The notes: generated from the letters alone by a model not told the origin. Shown: positions 7,498 through 17,818, counted from the stretch's first letter. The stretch: 64,000 bases of DNA from Pseudanabaena sp. ABRG5-3 (GCF_003967015.1 NZ_AP017560.1:3842048-3906047); one strand, 5' to 3'. Translations and numbers: made by a program.

Positions 7498-8433
7498 TCA
7501 GCGCAACACGATGTATCTGCTATAGGTTGCCAATAGAGTTAGCAAAGTACGGCGTGGTTCGCGTAAAAAAATCCGCCAATCGGAACAGATGGCACGATTG
7601 ATAAAATCTCTACCAACATGGGGTGGTAGCTTTAAACGAAAGGCGCGTCTTGCTAAGTAACGCAGATGGATCGCTCTAGCAAGGCTATAGTGTCGTTTGA
7701 CTAAATCGGGAGCATATTCTCTCGCTCTGTCGATTAGCAAATCCCAGCCAGATTCCATTCGATATAGTGATGCGGATAGCCCCGATGGACTGGCACGGTA
7801 AGCAATCAATACGCGATCGATTCCTTCAATTTGCCAAGGAGAATTCTCTGGTCGCTGATAACAACTCACCCGAAATAGCCATTCAAGATCCTCAGAATAG
7901 CTCATGTCTTCGGCAAATCCACCTACCTGTGCGAAGACTTCCGCACGCACCACAAGATTAGACATTGTCGTAGTAGGATTTTCGTAGAGAAAATCTTCGG
8001 GTTTGAGGTTAATGAGGCGGGAAGTAGAAACTTGCCCCGTCGATGCCCCTGCAAAGCTGATAAATTCTACCCGACTGAAGCTAACTGCGAGGTTGGGATT
8101 GTTGGCAAAATGTTGGATATGGGCGGCTAATTTGTCATTGAGCCAGATATCATCCGCATCAAGAAAAGCGATCAATTTCCCTTTAGCCATGTTCACACCT
8201 CGGTTACGGGTAGCCGATACCCCTTGATTGACCTGTGATAGAACTTGGATACGGCGATCGTGCAGGGCATATTCCTTGGCAATCTCTAGGGTGTTATCGG
8301 TGGAGCCATCGTCAATAATTAAAAGTTCAAAATCCGCAAACGTCTGATTGAGAACTGATTCTATCGTTTGGGCGATGAAACTTGTCGCATTGTAGGCGGG
8401 CATGACGACGGATAGCATCAAATGATCGCTCAT
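7498..8433 (-). CDS. Family 2 glycosyltransferase
   Basis: A GT-A glycosyltransferase with LSVVMPAYNATSFI, FELLIIDDGSTDNT and the DXD-type FLDADDIWL. The start is the ATG at 8433, which overlaps the stop of the wzx-like gene (8430) in an ATGA arrangement typical of translational coupling; the longer frame to 8556 lies inside wzx and is rejected. The C-terminus (RYLARRAF.LK) resembles that of the GT2 at 6394-7413, suggesting paralogues. Likely role: one sugar of the repeat unit. Confidence 0.85.
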   Translation of the reverse strand: MSDHLMLSVVMPAYNATSFIAQTIESVLNQTFADFELLIIDDGSTDNTLEIAKEYALHDRRIQVLSQVNQGVSATRNRGVNMAKGKLIAFLDADDIWLNDKLAAHIQHFANNPNLAVSFSRVEFISFAGASTGQVSTSRLINLKPEDFLYENPTTTMSNLVVRAEVFAQVGGFAEDMSYSEDLEWLFRVSCYQRPENSPWQIEGIDRVLIAYRASPSGLSASLYRMESGWDLLIDRAREYAPDLVKRHYSLARAIHLRYLARRAFRLKLPPHVGRDFINRAICSDWRIFLREPRRTLLTLLATYSRYIVLR

Positions 8434-9731
8434 GGCTGCACCTCCGATGGCTTGAGCATGACTTTTGAGATGTTGCGCGTTACCCACAGGGAATACAAAG
8501 GTAAGGCGATCGCATGGGCAATCAGGACAGCAGCAGCTACGCCGATAATATTCCAATTAACGCCGATCAATAGGGCGATCGCAAAGAAGGTCGTAAAGAA
8601 CATATTCCAGCGTAGATCCCAATCAGGTTTGTCCAAAGCCCATAAAACTCTAGATGCAGCATTGGCAAAGGGGCGCGGAATTGCCGACAGACAAATCAAG
8701 ATCAAAATGGGAATCGCAGGCAGCCATTTCTGTCCAAATATAATCGGCACATAAATTGGGGCAAAAAAGGATTGCAAAAGGACAAGTGGAAAAACAATCC
8801 AAGCGATCGTTTTGAGACTACTGAAGTAGCGTTCTTTAAACTGTGCTGGATCGGAGCGGGCGGCACATAGGTGTGGAAACAAAGCCGAATCAACAGCATT
8901 GATCGCACTCATGCTAATTCCCAATCCTGCATTAAAAGCAAAGTAATAAATCCCTAAAGCTTCTACACCGAGAAATCTGCCTGCAATTAAGTAATCAAGG
9001 TTATTTCTCAGGGTATTCATTAGCTTTACCCCTAAAACACTACGCCCAAAACGCACAATTTCCTGCCAATTGACAAGGGTAAACTGTCGCGATGGTCGCC
9101 AAGGATTATTGAAATAATGCACGATTACCCAGACTGGACCAACGATTACCTTGGGTAAGACGATCGCCCACATTCCCAAGCCACAAAAAGCGAGAATAAT
9201 GGTCAAAATATTATCAATGGAAACCTGCAATCCATTAGCTAGAGCCATCACATGCAGGCGATTTTCCCGTTGGGTTAAGGAAGCCTGTACTAGGGATATG
9301 GGAATCATCAGATAAACCAATGCCATGATACAAATTGGCAGAATAATCTGGTTATCTTTGTAGAACCAAGCAACGGGTACGGAAATCAGACATTGGGTGA
9401 TAAATAGAGCGCCACAGACGATCCAGTTGAGACAATAGGCGGTTTGACAAAGTTGTTTTAAATCGCTTTCATCGGATTGAATCAGCTTGTCCCAAATTCC
9501 ATTCTGGGTAAATACATTCACAAACTCGTTGGTGGTCAAGACTAGCGCCGCCAAACCATAGTCATATTTAGAGAGTAGTCGCGCTAGGACAATCGTAGCG
9601 GCTAATCGCGAAATCCGAATGAAGAGTTCGGACAAACCTAGCCAGCCCAGATTGCGGAGAAATCGACTGGCGAGTTTTTGTTTGATCGTATCGATTAATT
9701 TGCCAATAGCTGACACAATAAAGCCTCCCAT
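8430..9731 (-). CDS. wzx: Wzx-like polysaccharide flippase (MVF superfamily)
   Basis: A hydrophobic protein of about 433 residues with the Wzx/MATE-like pattern of 12-14 membrane helices (LGLSELFIRISRLAATIVLARLL at the N-terminus, LDYLIAGRFLGVEALGIYYFAFN in the middle). It should flip lipid-linked repeat units across the inner membrane. I prefer the ATG at 9731 (MGGFIVSAIGKLI), which overlaps the upstream GT4 gene by 37 bases; the frame itself is open to 9788. The position between glycosyltransferase genes supports the role. Confidence 0.83.
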   Translation of the reverse strand: MGGFIVSAIGKLIDTIKQKLASRFLRNLGWLGLSELFIRISRLAATIVLARLLSKYDYGLAALVLTTNEFVNVFTQNGIWDKLIQSDESDLKQLCQTAYCLNWIVCGALFITQCLISVPVAWFYKDNQIILPICIMALVYLMIPISLVQASLTQRENRLHVMALANGLQVSIDNILTIILAFCGLGMWAIVLPKVIVGPVWVIVHYFNNPWRPSRQFTLVNWQEIVRFGRSVLGVKLMNTLRNNLDYLIAGRFLGVEALGIYYFAFNAGLGISMSAINAVDSALFPHLCAARSDPAQFKERYFSSLKTIAWIVFPLVLLQSFFAPIYVPIIFGQKWLPAIPILILICLSAIPRPFANAASRVLWALDKPDWDLRWNMFFTTFFAIALLIGVNWNIIGVAAAVLIAHAIALPLYSLWVTRNISKVMLKPSEVQP

Positions 9732-10693
9732 GCGGTTAAGTGTTGATCCCAAGCATTTCTCACTGATTCCCTCCCTTTGATTCCCCAAGCACTCAGGTCT
9801 GCTGGTGACATCTCACAGATCTGGACGATCGCCTGTGCCAAAGCAGGCGGATTGTCAGGGGGAACAAGCAGCCCTATTCCCTGAGCCTGCTCAACTAGAC
9901 CATCAACGGCACTGACAACGATCGGTTTACCTGCTGCCTTAGCTTCTAAGCAGACATTGCCCCAAGGCTCCCACCGTGACGGAATAATCACCACATCGCA
10001 ATCCGCAAGAAAGGATGGCACATCATCGATCTTGCCGACAAACTGAACTTTGGGATTGCCTTCGGCTAATCGTTGCAATAAGTCTTCATCGGAACCATAG
10101 CCCGCTATTTTTAAATGGAAGTCAATTTGAGGAATTAACCGACATGATTGCAGTAAAACATCAAATCCCTTTTGAGCATCAAATCTTCCATAGGCAGCGA
10201 AAATCAAGGGCTTGGTAATTGGCTTGAGGGGAAGTCCTAAAAAGCGATCGCAGTTGAGACCTTGCTGAATGACGGTTAGTTTTGAGGGTCTGACTAATTG
10301 ATATTTGAGTATCCATGCTGCCTGAGCCTGAGAAACTACTAATATGCGATCGGCGCACCAATGACAGAGCTTTAACATCAGTCGAAATCTAGATGGCAAA
10401 GGCACTTGCAATCGTTCAAAAGCAGCCGAATAATGGTGGTCTTGGATGACCAATTTCGACTTTTGCTTCAGGAACTTAAGTACTAACAGGCGAGGTAAGA
10501 TCTTCCAAGAGCAAGCATCATGGACAAAAATAATATCTGGTTGAAAGTTACGGATACTTGCCTTAGCACGGTGCAATGGCGCGATCACCAATTCAAACTG
10601 TTCCTTTAGTCGTGAAGCCATCAAACTACTGAGACTAGTCTTAACCCCCCCCATCCGCTCATCGCTGATTAAATTGATGATTTTCGCTTTCAT
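9695..10693 (-). CDS. Family 4 glycosyltransferase (first of a tandem pair)
   Basis: A GT-B glycosyltransferase with the C-terminal donor-site motif PSRWEPWGNVCLEA (the E-x7-E signature) and GRFDAQKGFDVLL. The start is the ATG at 10693 (MKAKIINLISD), preceded by GAGG 9 bases upstream; a TTG at 10708 is the alternative. It is clearly homologous along its whole length to the next gene (10713-11705): both begin ...LLSD/LISD..(L/M)GGV and share the entire donor-site block, so they arose by tandem duplication and probably add two successive sugars. Confidence 0.86.
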   Translation of the reverse strand: MKAKIINLISDERMGGVKTSLSSLMASRLKEQFELVIAPLHRAKASIRNFQPDIIFVHDACSWKILPRLLVLKFLKQKSKLVIQDHHYSAAFERLQVPLPSRFRLMLKLCHWCADRILVVSQAQAAWILKYQLVRPSKLTVIQQGLNCDRFLGLPLKPITKPLIFAAYGRFDAQKGFDVLLQSCRLIPQIDFHLKIAGYGSDEDLLQRLAEGNPKVQFVGKIDDVPSFLADCDVVIIPSRWEPWGNVCLEAKAAGKPIVVSAVDGLVEQAQGIGLLVPPDNPPALAQAIVQICEMSPADLSAWGIKGRESVRNAWDQHLTAWEALLCQLLAN

Positions 10694-10712
10694 GGTTACG
10701 ATCCTCAAGATC

Positions 10713-11705
10713 CTATGATGTTGCTAAAACTTCCCAAAGTATGGATTCCCATGCTTCCAGATACTTACTTCCTGCCGAACTAACGGCGCGGCGACCGCTT
10801 TGTCCCCAATTAGCGAGCGTTGCATCAGAGAGTGAAGCAACTTGGATAATTGCTTTGGCTAAAGCTTCAGGATCTTCCACGGGTACGACTAGCCCACAAG
10901 CCTCGACCTGCTCGACTAGCCCATCAGTAGCAGTGACGATTACGGGTTTACCCGCAGCTTTCGCTTCTAAACAAACATTGCCCCAAGGCTCCCACCGTGA
11001 AGGAATAACCACCACATCACATTGAGATAGAAATGATGGGACATCACGAATGGTTCCTAAAAACTGGACATTTTCTAAACCCTGTGCGATCTGTTTGAGC
11101 ATCATTTCATCGGAGCCATAACCACCTAATAACAGTTGGACTTGCTCCGATGGAACTTGCTGCATGGCTCGTAATAGCAGGTCAAATCCTTTTTGTTGGC
11201 TAAATCTACCGTAAGCACCCAAAACTAAAGGTCGATCGCGGGGTTTCGGAGCAATCTCCAGAAATTTAGCGATCGGTGGGGATTGCTGAATCACGGCAAG
11301 ATTTTCTGGCTTAGCGAGATGATGTTCTCGCATCCATTGCCCCTGAGCGTGGGAGACAGCAACGACACGGTGAGCAGTGCCATAGGTCAGTTGCAGCATC
11401 AGCCGAAAGCGAAATTTAGAAGGCACATTGTAATCTTCAAAGCCCTTGGAATAATGGTGATCGTGAATGATTAACCGCGTCTGTCTGGCAATCTTCCATA
11501 GAGAGGTAAGATTTTGCCAATTACAGGGATCGTGAAAAATGGCGATGTCAGGTTTGAGTGATCGCAAAGCTGTTTGCGCTTCACTTACATTCGCAGTCAA
11601 AAATTCAAACTTCTCGCCTAGGGGTGAACTAATTAGACCCTCCATAGTCTTATTGACTCCACCGAGATTGCGATCGCTTAATAGTTTTAATACTTTAGGT
11701 CTCAT
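10713..11705 (-). CDS. Family 4 glycosyltransferase (second of a tandem pair)
   Basis: A 330-residue GT-B glycosyltransferase with GRFSQQKGFDLLL, GGYGSDEMML and the E-x7-E donor motif PSRWEPWGNVCLEAKAAGKP. GGAG lies 7 bases before the ATG at 11705. It is a tandem paralogue of 9695-10693, with 19 bases between them. A 76-base gap separates it from the polymerase gene upstream. Confidence 0.86.
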   Translation of the reverse strand: MRPKVLKLLSDRNLGGVNKTMEGLISSPLGEKFEFLTANVSEAQTALRSLKPDIAIFHDPCNWQNLTSLWKIARQTRLIIHDHHYSKGFEDYNVPSKFRFRLMLQLTYGTAHRVVAVSHAQGQWMREHHLAKPENLAVIQQSPPIAKFLEIAPKPRDRPLVLGAYGRFSQQKGFDLLLRAMQQVPSEQVQLLLGGYGSDEMMLKQIAQGLENVQFLGTIRDVPSFLSQCDVVVIPSRWEPWGNVCLEAKAAGKPVIVTATDGLVEQVEACGLVVPVEDPEALAKAIIQVASLSDATLANWGQSGRRAVSSAGSKYLEAWESILWEVLATS

Positions 11706-11781
11706 GGCTTATCTCCATTTATTTATAAGAATTTTTATAAGGATTTTGAATGTGGCATTGGACGTTGGCTCAGCCGCAAGG

Positions 11782-13083
11782 TCATGAATGTTCAGAAACC
11801 TCCTTTAGCGCCACGACTCTTGGCTTATCTTCTTGGAGACGATCTTTGGCATTAAAGCCAATTCCCATCATTACTAGCCCTGGCCAAAATAGATAGGCAA
11901 GAATTTCTAGATTCTCACCAAAGGTGTAGAACATTAGAACTAAAACCATACTTAATCCCACCTGTGCGGATTCGCTTTTTTGGGCTTTGACCGTCAGATC
12001 CCCAAAACTCCAAGCCATCGGTACTGCCAGCGCAAAGAAGCCAACAATTCCTTTGACATAGAGCAGTCCAAACCAACTGTGATGAGAGCCAATTGGCATA
12101 TGCTCAACAAGGTGTGGGCCCTTTTCAACCACACCATGTCCCCAGATTGGTGCTTCCTTTTCCCAACGATAGCGAGCAATTCTACCCAGAGCCGCCCGCA
12201 CTCTCGAAGAATCCTTTCTTGCTGCTGTAAATTTCTCATTGAAAGTTTCGATCGCTTCTAAAATTTCATTTAAGGTGATACTACTAATAAAGCTCACAAT
12301 CCCTAAGCCAATCAATGTTAAAGGACGGCTGAGTTTAGAGAGTAGTAATGTGATTAACCAAACCGCAGGCATAGCAATGAGAGCCAGCCTTGATGCCGAA
12401 ATCTGACACATCACAAGGCATCCTGCTATGCCTAGCCAACGTAACTTGCGATCGCTATCCCGTAGAACCATAAAGAAATAGATATTGGCAACAAATCCGA
12501 GGGCTGGAGCCCAAGGTGTAAATAAGCGCCATCTCGGTTTATGCTCCCCTGGATCAATTTCGTATAGCATCACCTCAAAAAAGTCGGGACCTGGACCTCC
12601 CACAGCGCGAAGTGGTGAGACATAAAGCTTCTGAGGTAAATGGACATAAAAGGCGAGAACAAAGGGTACGGAAATCGCAAGGGTAAAGGCACAGATGCGA
12701 GAAGCAGCACGGTACATTAGCTGCGGTCTAATGTTTAAACAACCAATCAAAGGATATAGAGCCAATAAAGCCCATCCCTTTGCCCACCCGATTGTTGATT
12801 TAATGATTTCGCCTAAGCCCAGATTGAAATCTAGATGTCCCATAACGAGGGCAACTTGCATTACTAACATGCTCACGACCCAAATCCTCACCCCCCAAGG
12901 AATTGTAATTCTTTCTTCTACGGGAGTTTCGTCATTTTGTTGCCATAATTTAACGCAAAGATGCCCAAATAAAAGCCAAGCTAATACTGCACCTAGAATA
13001 TAGAGTCCACCGATCGCATAAAAACCATAGGTCCAAATGATGGAAATCCAGATTGCTTTTTCCGCAAAGTTTTGTGGCTTCAT
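11782..13083 (-). CDS. O-antigen ligase/Wzy-type polymerase
   Basis: A polytopic membrane protein of 433 residues with about ten hydrophobic segments and a large loop in the C-terminal half (roughly residues 290-355). The segment RARALGRIARYRWEKEAPIWGHG-like followed by HHSWFGLLYVKGIVG is the pattern of the WaaL/Wzy_C family. The loop His of GSHHSW matches the conserved His of this family. The start is the ATG at 13083 (MKPQNF), overlapping the stop of the upstream gene by 4 bases (ATGA). It likely polymerises or ligates repeat units in the periplasm; the two functions cannot be told apart from sequence. Confidence 0.78.
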   Translation of the reverse strand: MKPQNFAEKAIWISIIWTYGFYAIGGLYILGAVLAWLLFGHLCVKLWQQNDETPVEERITIPWGVRIWVVSMLVMQVALVMGHLDFNLGLGEIIKSTIGWAKGWALLALYPLIGCLNIRPQLMYRAASRICAFTLAISVPFVLAFYVHLPQKLYVSPLRAVGGPGPDFFEVMLYEIDPGEHKPRWRLFTPWAPALGFVANIYFFMVLRDSDRKLRWLGIAGCLVMCQISASRLALIAMPAVWLITLLLSKLSRPLTLIGLGIVSFISSITLNEILEAIETFNEKFTAARKDSSRVRAALGRIARYRWEKEAPIWGHGVVEKGPHLVEHMPIGSHHSWFGLLYVKGIVGFFALAVPMAWSFGDLTVKAQKSESAQVGLSMVLVLMFYTFGENLEILAYLFWPGLVMMGIGFNAKDRLQEDKPRVVALKEVSEHS

Positions 13084-14534
13084 GATTCTAGGATATTGGG
13101 TTGATTTGGCTTGATTTTGCCTTTGATGTAGGTTGCGGTTTCTTTGCGCCACCACAGCAAGACTAAGCCAGTGGTAATGAAAATTGAGGCAACCCCAGCA
13201 CCTACAAACACAATCGATGGTTTGGGAGAGGTTTTCTCATCGGGTAGGGTTGGCTCTGCCAGTAACTGCGTAATGGGATAGGAGATAAAAATATCGGACT
13301 TTCCAAGGTCTAACTTAGCTAAAGTGGAAGCGAATACCGCCTCAGCAATTTGGACTTCTCGTTGCAGATTATCCAATTTGGATTGTTTTTGAACGAGAAT
13401 TTTTAACCTTGCCTCTAATTCTTCGATCTGATTACCAAGAGCTTCATTTTGAGCAACTATGCCCTGCTGGTCTGTCTGGATTGCCACTAAATCACGGAAG
13501 AGACTCTCGCGACTAGAGCCAGATTCGCTCTTGATATTGAGGTGCTGAAGGATGGAAAGATTAACCCTGCGTCCTAACAGAGAACTAGCGCGATCGAGCA
13601 TTGCTGCACGCGCCGCTTCTCTTCTCGCCGCTTCCTTGATCACTAAAGGATGGTTATCTCCCCACTTAGCCTTTAAAACCACCAATGTGGAACTAGATTC
13701 ATTGTAATCCTTTAAATTCTGCTGAAATAACTGATCGGCTTGGAGAAGGAAGGCATTGGCGGCTTCAGGGACAGTGATATCGAGGTCAGAGGATAACTGA
13801 GATAAACGGGTAGTAGATTGTTGGACTTGAGCATAGCTTTCTGCCCTTTGCTTACGAAGTTGTTCGATATTGTTTGATAGATCTTTCACCTGATCGCCAG
13901 AACTGAGTCCCGATGAGGCTTTATATTCGGAGAGCGTCTTTTGAGCTTGTTGCAGTTTTTCCCTTGCGGAGGTTAAGGTTGCTTGACTTCCCTGTTCACG
14001 TTTGGCAACTTCCTCTAAGCGCAATTGACTTAATTTTGTCTGGAGAGCCTCGTAAATAGCGTGCGATCGCAATTGGGCATCCTTGGCTGTAGGACCTGTA
14101 ACTTCAAATTCCATAATTGAAGTGTTATCCACTAATTTGACCTTGGGTTTGCCCAGTTGCTTGAGGGGAATCTTCAACTGATTCGCCGCTTCTTCTAACA
14201 CCGACTCATTGGTAATCAGAAATTGATAGTTTGCACGAGGATCCATCGAGGCACTACCAAAGGGAGAGCTACTAGACGAACTGGCTTGTCCGATTTCAGG
14301 TAAATTGACACTCACACCCGAACCAGCTCCCGGCACAATCACTGCCCAACTGCTGGTATAGACTGGCTTTGCTGTTTTGAGATAGGCTAATGTGATTCCC
14401 CATAAAGCCACATTAGCAGCTAAGCCGATCGCCGCATATCTGGCATATCGCCAGAACTTATTTTTCTGCTCGACAGGATGTGCATCAGAGCTACTGGCTA
14501 TAGATAGGGATTTGATGGGGTCATTGATGGTCAT
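13080..14534 (-). CDS. Chain-length determinant (Wzz/GumC-like polysaccharide co-polymerase)
   Basis: A 484-residue protein with one membrane helix near residues 31-52 and another near 445-465, separated by a long periplasmic coiled coil (about 165-405, many heptads). This is the layout of the Wzz domain without a C-terminal tyrosine kinase. It starts with the typical cytoplasmic tail and YTSSWAVIVPG after the first helix. Such proteins set polymer length and link polymerase and exporter. A Ser-rich stretch (QASSSSSSPFGS) near residue 82-93 is unusual. Four-base spacing to the wza-like gene and overlap with the polymerase gene indicate one operon. Confidence 0.85.
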   Translation of the reverse strand: MTINDPIKSLSIASSSDAHPVEQKNKFWRYARYAAIGLAANVALWGITLAYLKTAKPVYTSSWAVIVPGAGSGVSVNLPEIGQASSSSSSPFGSASMDPRANYQFLITNESVLEEAANQLKIPLKQLGKPKVKLVDNTSIMEFEVTGPTAKDAQLRSHAIYEALQTKLSQLRLEEVAKREQGSQATLTSAREKLQQAQKTLSEYKASSGLSSGDQVKDLSNNIEQLRKQRAESYAQVQQSTTRLSQLSSDLDITVPEAANAFLLQADQLFQQNLKDYNESSSTLVVLKAKWGDNHPLVIKEAARREAARAAMLDRASSLLGRRVNLSILQHLNIKSESGSSRESLFRDLVAIQTDQQGIVAQNEALGNQIEELEARLKILVQKQSKLDNLQREVQIAEAVFASTLAKLDLGKSDIFISYPITQLLAEPTLPDEKTSPKPSIVFVGAGVASIFITTGLVLLWWRKETATYIKGKIKPNQPNILES

Positions 14535-14537
14535 ACC

Positions 14538-15665
14538 TCATTTTCCCCCCCTAAATATCAAATTAAAAGGAGTCAAGAGAATATCGGTAATTGTCCGCAC
14601 GACATCCCTGACATCGGTCACAGTAGAGTCATAGCAACCAACACCATCTTCGGGCATGAGAAAAGGATTATTGGTGTCATCGGTAGAATTACGGATAATT
14701 TCTTCAACATCGCGATCAAAAACCTTCGTCGCTCCCGTCTGGCGATCGGTGCGAACTAGTACGGCTCTGCGGGGTGCATTGGTGGGTGATGTACCACCAA
14801 CGCAGTTAGCAGCAATCACCGCTTGAGATAATCTTGCCCCATAGGGAAATGCGGAACCGTCGGATTTAATCGAAGAACTGGCATTACTAGTCGCAGGAGT
14901 CGTTAAATTCGATAGAAATACGCGAATTCCGGGAGGCGTGATTTGCGAAGGTCGGACTAAACTGTTCTGCTGCTGAGGTAACTCAGGCACAATCACGCGA
15001 TCGCCAGCAATCAGAGCTACATCTTCGACTTCCTCGCCTGTAAATATGCCAGATAGATCGACAATTTGCTCTAGCCCATCTCTAATCACCCGAATCTCTT
15101 TGACATTTGCCATTGGGGTAATGCCACCTGCACCACGCAAAGCCGCCGTCAGATAACGCTCTGGAGGATTATCCCCCGATGATTGATTTTGCTGTAAGCT
15201 ACGGTCTTCCGCAGAGCGATTATTGATCGATACTCGACCTGCCTGAAAAGTTGCCCCAGAAACACTTACTTGAATGGCTGCCCATTGCAAAATACTGACA
15301 TTGACTTGCAAAAATGTCGGCTGAAAGAACTTGCGATCGATTAATGTGTGATAGATTTTTTGCTTGACTTCGGATATTTCCAACCCTTTGACAGCCAAAG
15401 GATCAAGATAGGGAATTTGAATATTGCCATCGATGTTAACTTCATAAACGCCACTAAATAATTCGCCTTCAGGGATAAGTAGCCTAATGCGATCACCGGG
15501 GGATAGGGGCAATGCTAGGGCTGGTTTTACCCCAAGTAAGTCGATAAAATGTATGGAGAGTGCAGCAATCATGAAAATTGACCAAAACCTAAGGTGACTC
15601 CAATCGTCTTTGACCATCGAAGCGCGTTTAGATTTTGTGTCAAACTGATTGCCCATCTTATCCAT
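14538..15665 (-). CDS. Wza-like polysaccharide export protein
   Basis: A 375-residue exported protein: an N-terminal signal/membrane segment (about residues 26-50, FWSIFMIAALSIHF), then a Poly_export domain beginning LSPGDRIRLLIPEGELFSG and a SLBB-like region (VAVSGATF-type strand, RGAGGITPMANVKEI). No lipobox cysteine is visible, unlike E. coli Wza. It should form the periplasmic/outer-membrane conduit. Two further in-frame ATGs (15656 and 15617) could be the true start; I keep the first. It lies 2 bases downstream of the priming transferase gene. Confidence 0.85.
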   Translation of the reverse strand: MDKMGNQFDTKSKRASMVKDDWSHLRFWSIFMIAALSIHFIDLLGVKPALALPLSPGDRIRLLIPEGELFSGVYEVNIDGNIQIPYLDPLAVKGLEISEVKQKIYHTLIDRKFFQPTFLQVNVSILQWAAIQVSVSGATFQAGRVSINNRSAEDRSLQQNQSSGDNPPERYLTAALRGAGGITPMANVKEIRVIRDGLEQIVDLSGIFTGEEVEDVALIAGDRVIVPELPQQQNSLVRPSQITPPGIRVFLSNLTTPATSNASSSIKSDGSAFPYGARLSQAVIAANCVGGTSPTNAPRRAVLVRTDRQTGATKVFDRDVEEIIRNSTDDTNNPFLMPEDGVGCYDSTVTDVRDVVRTITDILLTPFNLIFRGGK

Positions 15666-15667
15666 CT

Positions 15668-17818
15668 TTAGACAGCACTATTTCTACGATTAAATAAAAC
15701 AGCGATCGTTTTGAAGATTAGCAGGAGGTCATATTGCAAGCTCCACTTTTGTTTATATGCTAAGTCAAACTCCATTACTTCTTCAAAGCTTTTGACGCTA
15801 GATCGACCATTCACTTGCCATACACCAGTCATCCCCGGTTTGACATCGAGACGACTCCATTCTGTCATTTTGGCATCGGTATATTCATTCTCTAGCTCAT
15901 AGAGTCCAACTTCATTAAAGGTCGGTGGTCTTGTCCCCACAAGGCTCATATCACCTACCAAGACATTAAAAAACTGGGGAAGCTCATCTAAGCTAGTTTT
16001 ACGCAGAATTTTGCCTACTCCTGTGACTCGCGGATCGTTACTGTTCTTAAAGAACTTACCGCTATTTGCATCTGTACCGTTGGCAGAATCAGCGATCTGA
16101 TTGGTCACTTTTTGTTTGAGCATTTCGGCATTTTTGACCATAGAGCGAAATTTCCAGATACCAAAAGGCTTACTCATCAGTCCTGCACGTTTTTGCTTAA
16201 ATAGTACTGAGCCATGACTTTCTAATTTAATGGCGATCGCAAGGGGGATGAATAAAATTGCGGTGATGGTGAGCCCAACTAAGGAGCCAAAAATATCGAT
16301 GATGCGTTTGGGAAAACTGCGTACAGAGGGATGTACGGGTACTCTCGGATCCAACTCGATCGCAGGATAAAGAAAATACATCACATACGCAATCACACAT
16401 AGGATGGGAATACCGATGAGGAAGTGATAGAGGCGATGAAAAATTGTAGCAAGGCGATGAAATTGTCTTTTCTCCGAGCGTTGACTTTTTCTACTTGGTA
16501 AACGGTTAGTGCGTGTAGATGGTTCAATATAAAAAATGTTATCGAGATTGGTCATTTTTAAAATCGAAATCACCTGTGGATTCACACTCCAAAGTACTAG
16601 TTCCGTTGTTTCAGTTTTGCCTGATTGAATATCAGTTTGGCGCAGGATTTTCAAACAGGAGATCAATGCGCCAATACCTGAGCTATCAATAAACTCGGTA
16701 TTGGACATATCAATAATAATTTTGCGAAAACTCTCATCTTCTTGGCATAATTCTCGAAAATTTTCCTTGAGTCTTCGCGCTTCGGGATTAAAGATGTTTT
16801 TTGGGGTACTGATTAAAGCGGTATCTTGAAAACTCGTAATTTGGACATTAGATAAACCCGATTTTAATGATGGCTGATCATTACCCGTAGGAATATAGAC
16901 TGACTCAGGATAACGGGTTGCAATTTCTTCTGAACGGACGATCAGGAGGTCTAAAGCTCTCAATGAGCGCAGCAGTCTCGCCGAAAGACTCAAATCACGA
17001 ATGCGGGTTTTGGATTCGACAAAGACGACTTGACTTCTACATAGATATTTGGCAGCAACTAAAAAGGGGACAGCAACCCCAGCACCAGTCGAAATTGTCA
17101 ATGCGGGACGTTTTTTAGAAAATACGCGAATGGCTAATAGTAGGTTACGGACTAAGTTCGGCAAATTTCGATTAGTGGGACTATGCGCCCAATAGGCTTT
17201 TTCATCCTTAAGTTCTGATTGGGTCGTACCAGTTTTAAAGGTAATCCAATCGCGTTGCTCGAATTGCTGCCAATATTGACTTAAGCCCTGCATGGCTTTG
17301 AAATGTCCCCCCGATGAGCAGACCAGCATGATTTTGCGGTAGTCTTGGCTAGGATAGCGATCGCTAAGATATTCACATAGGGGACTGTCTTCTCCAAAAC
17401 TAGGAGAACTATGGGGTATCGTAATTAACTTTAGAAATTTAACTAAGTCAGCAGGCGATCGGGCGATGAGTATGCCTTGGTTTTCGAGATCATCTGCCAT
17501 CTCTATTTGATGATCGTCAACATGCTCATGGAATTGGGCTGTACGTGGTACTAAGATATAGGGCTTATCAAATTCTTCCAGTAATAGTGCTGTCCCTTCC
17601 CCACAGTGGGCTATCACGGCACTTGCTTGTTCAACGTTTTTCTTGAATTGGTTTTCAGGCATTACTTTGCTAACCTTTACATCGTCAGGTAAGCGAGTTG
17701 CTGCCCCATATTGGATAGTCACTTCTTCAGTAATGATCCCCTCTTTCATTAATAGACTGATCCAATCCATTAAGGCATTGAATGGATACTGCTCAGTTCC
17801 GACTGTAACTAGTATCAT
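15668..17818 (-). CDS. Four-part fusion: Alg13-like + Alg14-like + STAS + polyprenyl-P sugar-phosphate transferase
   Basis: A 716-residue protein with domains in this order: a GT28 C-terminal/Alg13-like domain (1-135, [28 protein letters not shown]); an Alg14-like domain (160-312, [21 protein letters not shown]); a STAS domain (325-435, [10 protein letters not shown] with the usual phospho-Ser position 379-380); a membrane helix (463-483); and a WcaJ/RfbP-type bacterial sugar transferase (503-716, [57 protein letters not shown]). The last domain primes polymer synthesis by moving a hexose-1-phosphate to undecaprenyl phosphate. The Alg13/14 pair would add the second sugar. It is the first gene of the operon; the STAS domain suggests regulation. 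All key motifs look intact. Confidence 0.88.
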   Translation of the reverse strand: MILVTVGTEQYPFNALMDWISLLMKEGIITEEVTIQYGAATRLPDDVKVSKVMPENQFKKNVEQASAVIAHCGEGTALLLEEFDKPYILVPRTAQFHEHVDDHQIEMADDLENQGILIARSPADLVKFLKLITIPHSSPSFGEDSPLCEYLSDRYPSQDYRKIMLVCSSGGHFKAMQGLSQYWQQFEQRDWITFKTGTTQSELKDEKAYWAHSPTNRNLPNLVRNLLLAIRVFSKKRPALTISTGAGVAVPFLVAAKYLCRSQVVFVESKTRIRDLSLSARLLRSLRALDLLIVRSEEIATRYPESVYIPTGNDQPSLKSGLSNVQITSFQDTALISTPKNIFNPEARRLKENFRELCQEDESFRKIIIDMSNTEFIDSSGIGALISCLKILRQTDIQSGKTETTELVLWSVNPQVISILKMTNLDNIFYIEPSTRTNRLPSRKSQRSEKRQFHRLATIFHRLYHFLIGIPILCVIAYVMYFLYPAIELDPRVPVHPSVRSFPKRIIDIFGSLVGLTITAILFIPLAIAIKLESHGSVLFKQKRAGLMSKPFGIWKFRSMVKNAEMLKQKVTNQIADSANGTDANSGKFFKNSNDPRVTGVGKILRKTSLDELPQFFNVLVGDMSLVGTRPPTFNEVGLYELENEYTDAKMTEWSRLDVKPGMTGVWQVNGRSSVKSFEEVMEFDLAYKQKWSLQYDLLLIFKTIAVLFNRRNSAV

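Noticed and set aside
7498-8556. Longer GT2 frame starting at 8556
   Set aside because: The extra 41 residues (CCCPDCPCD) are out-of-frame wzx sequence; the ATG at 8433 gives the proper GT2 start.
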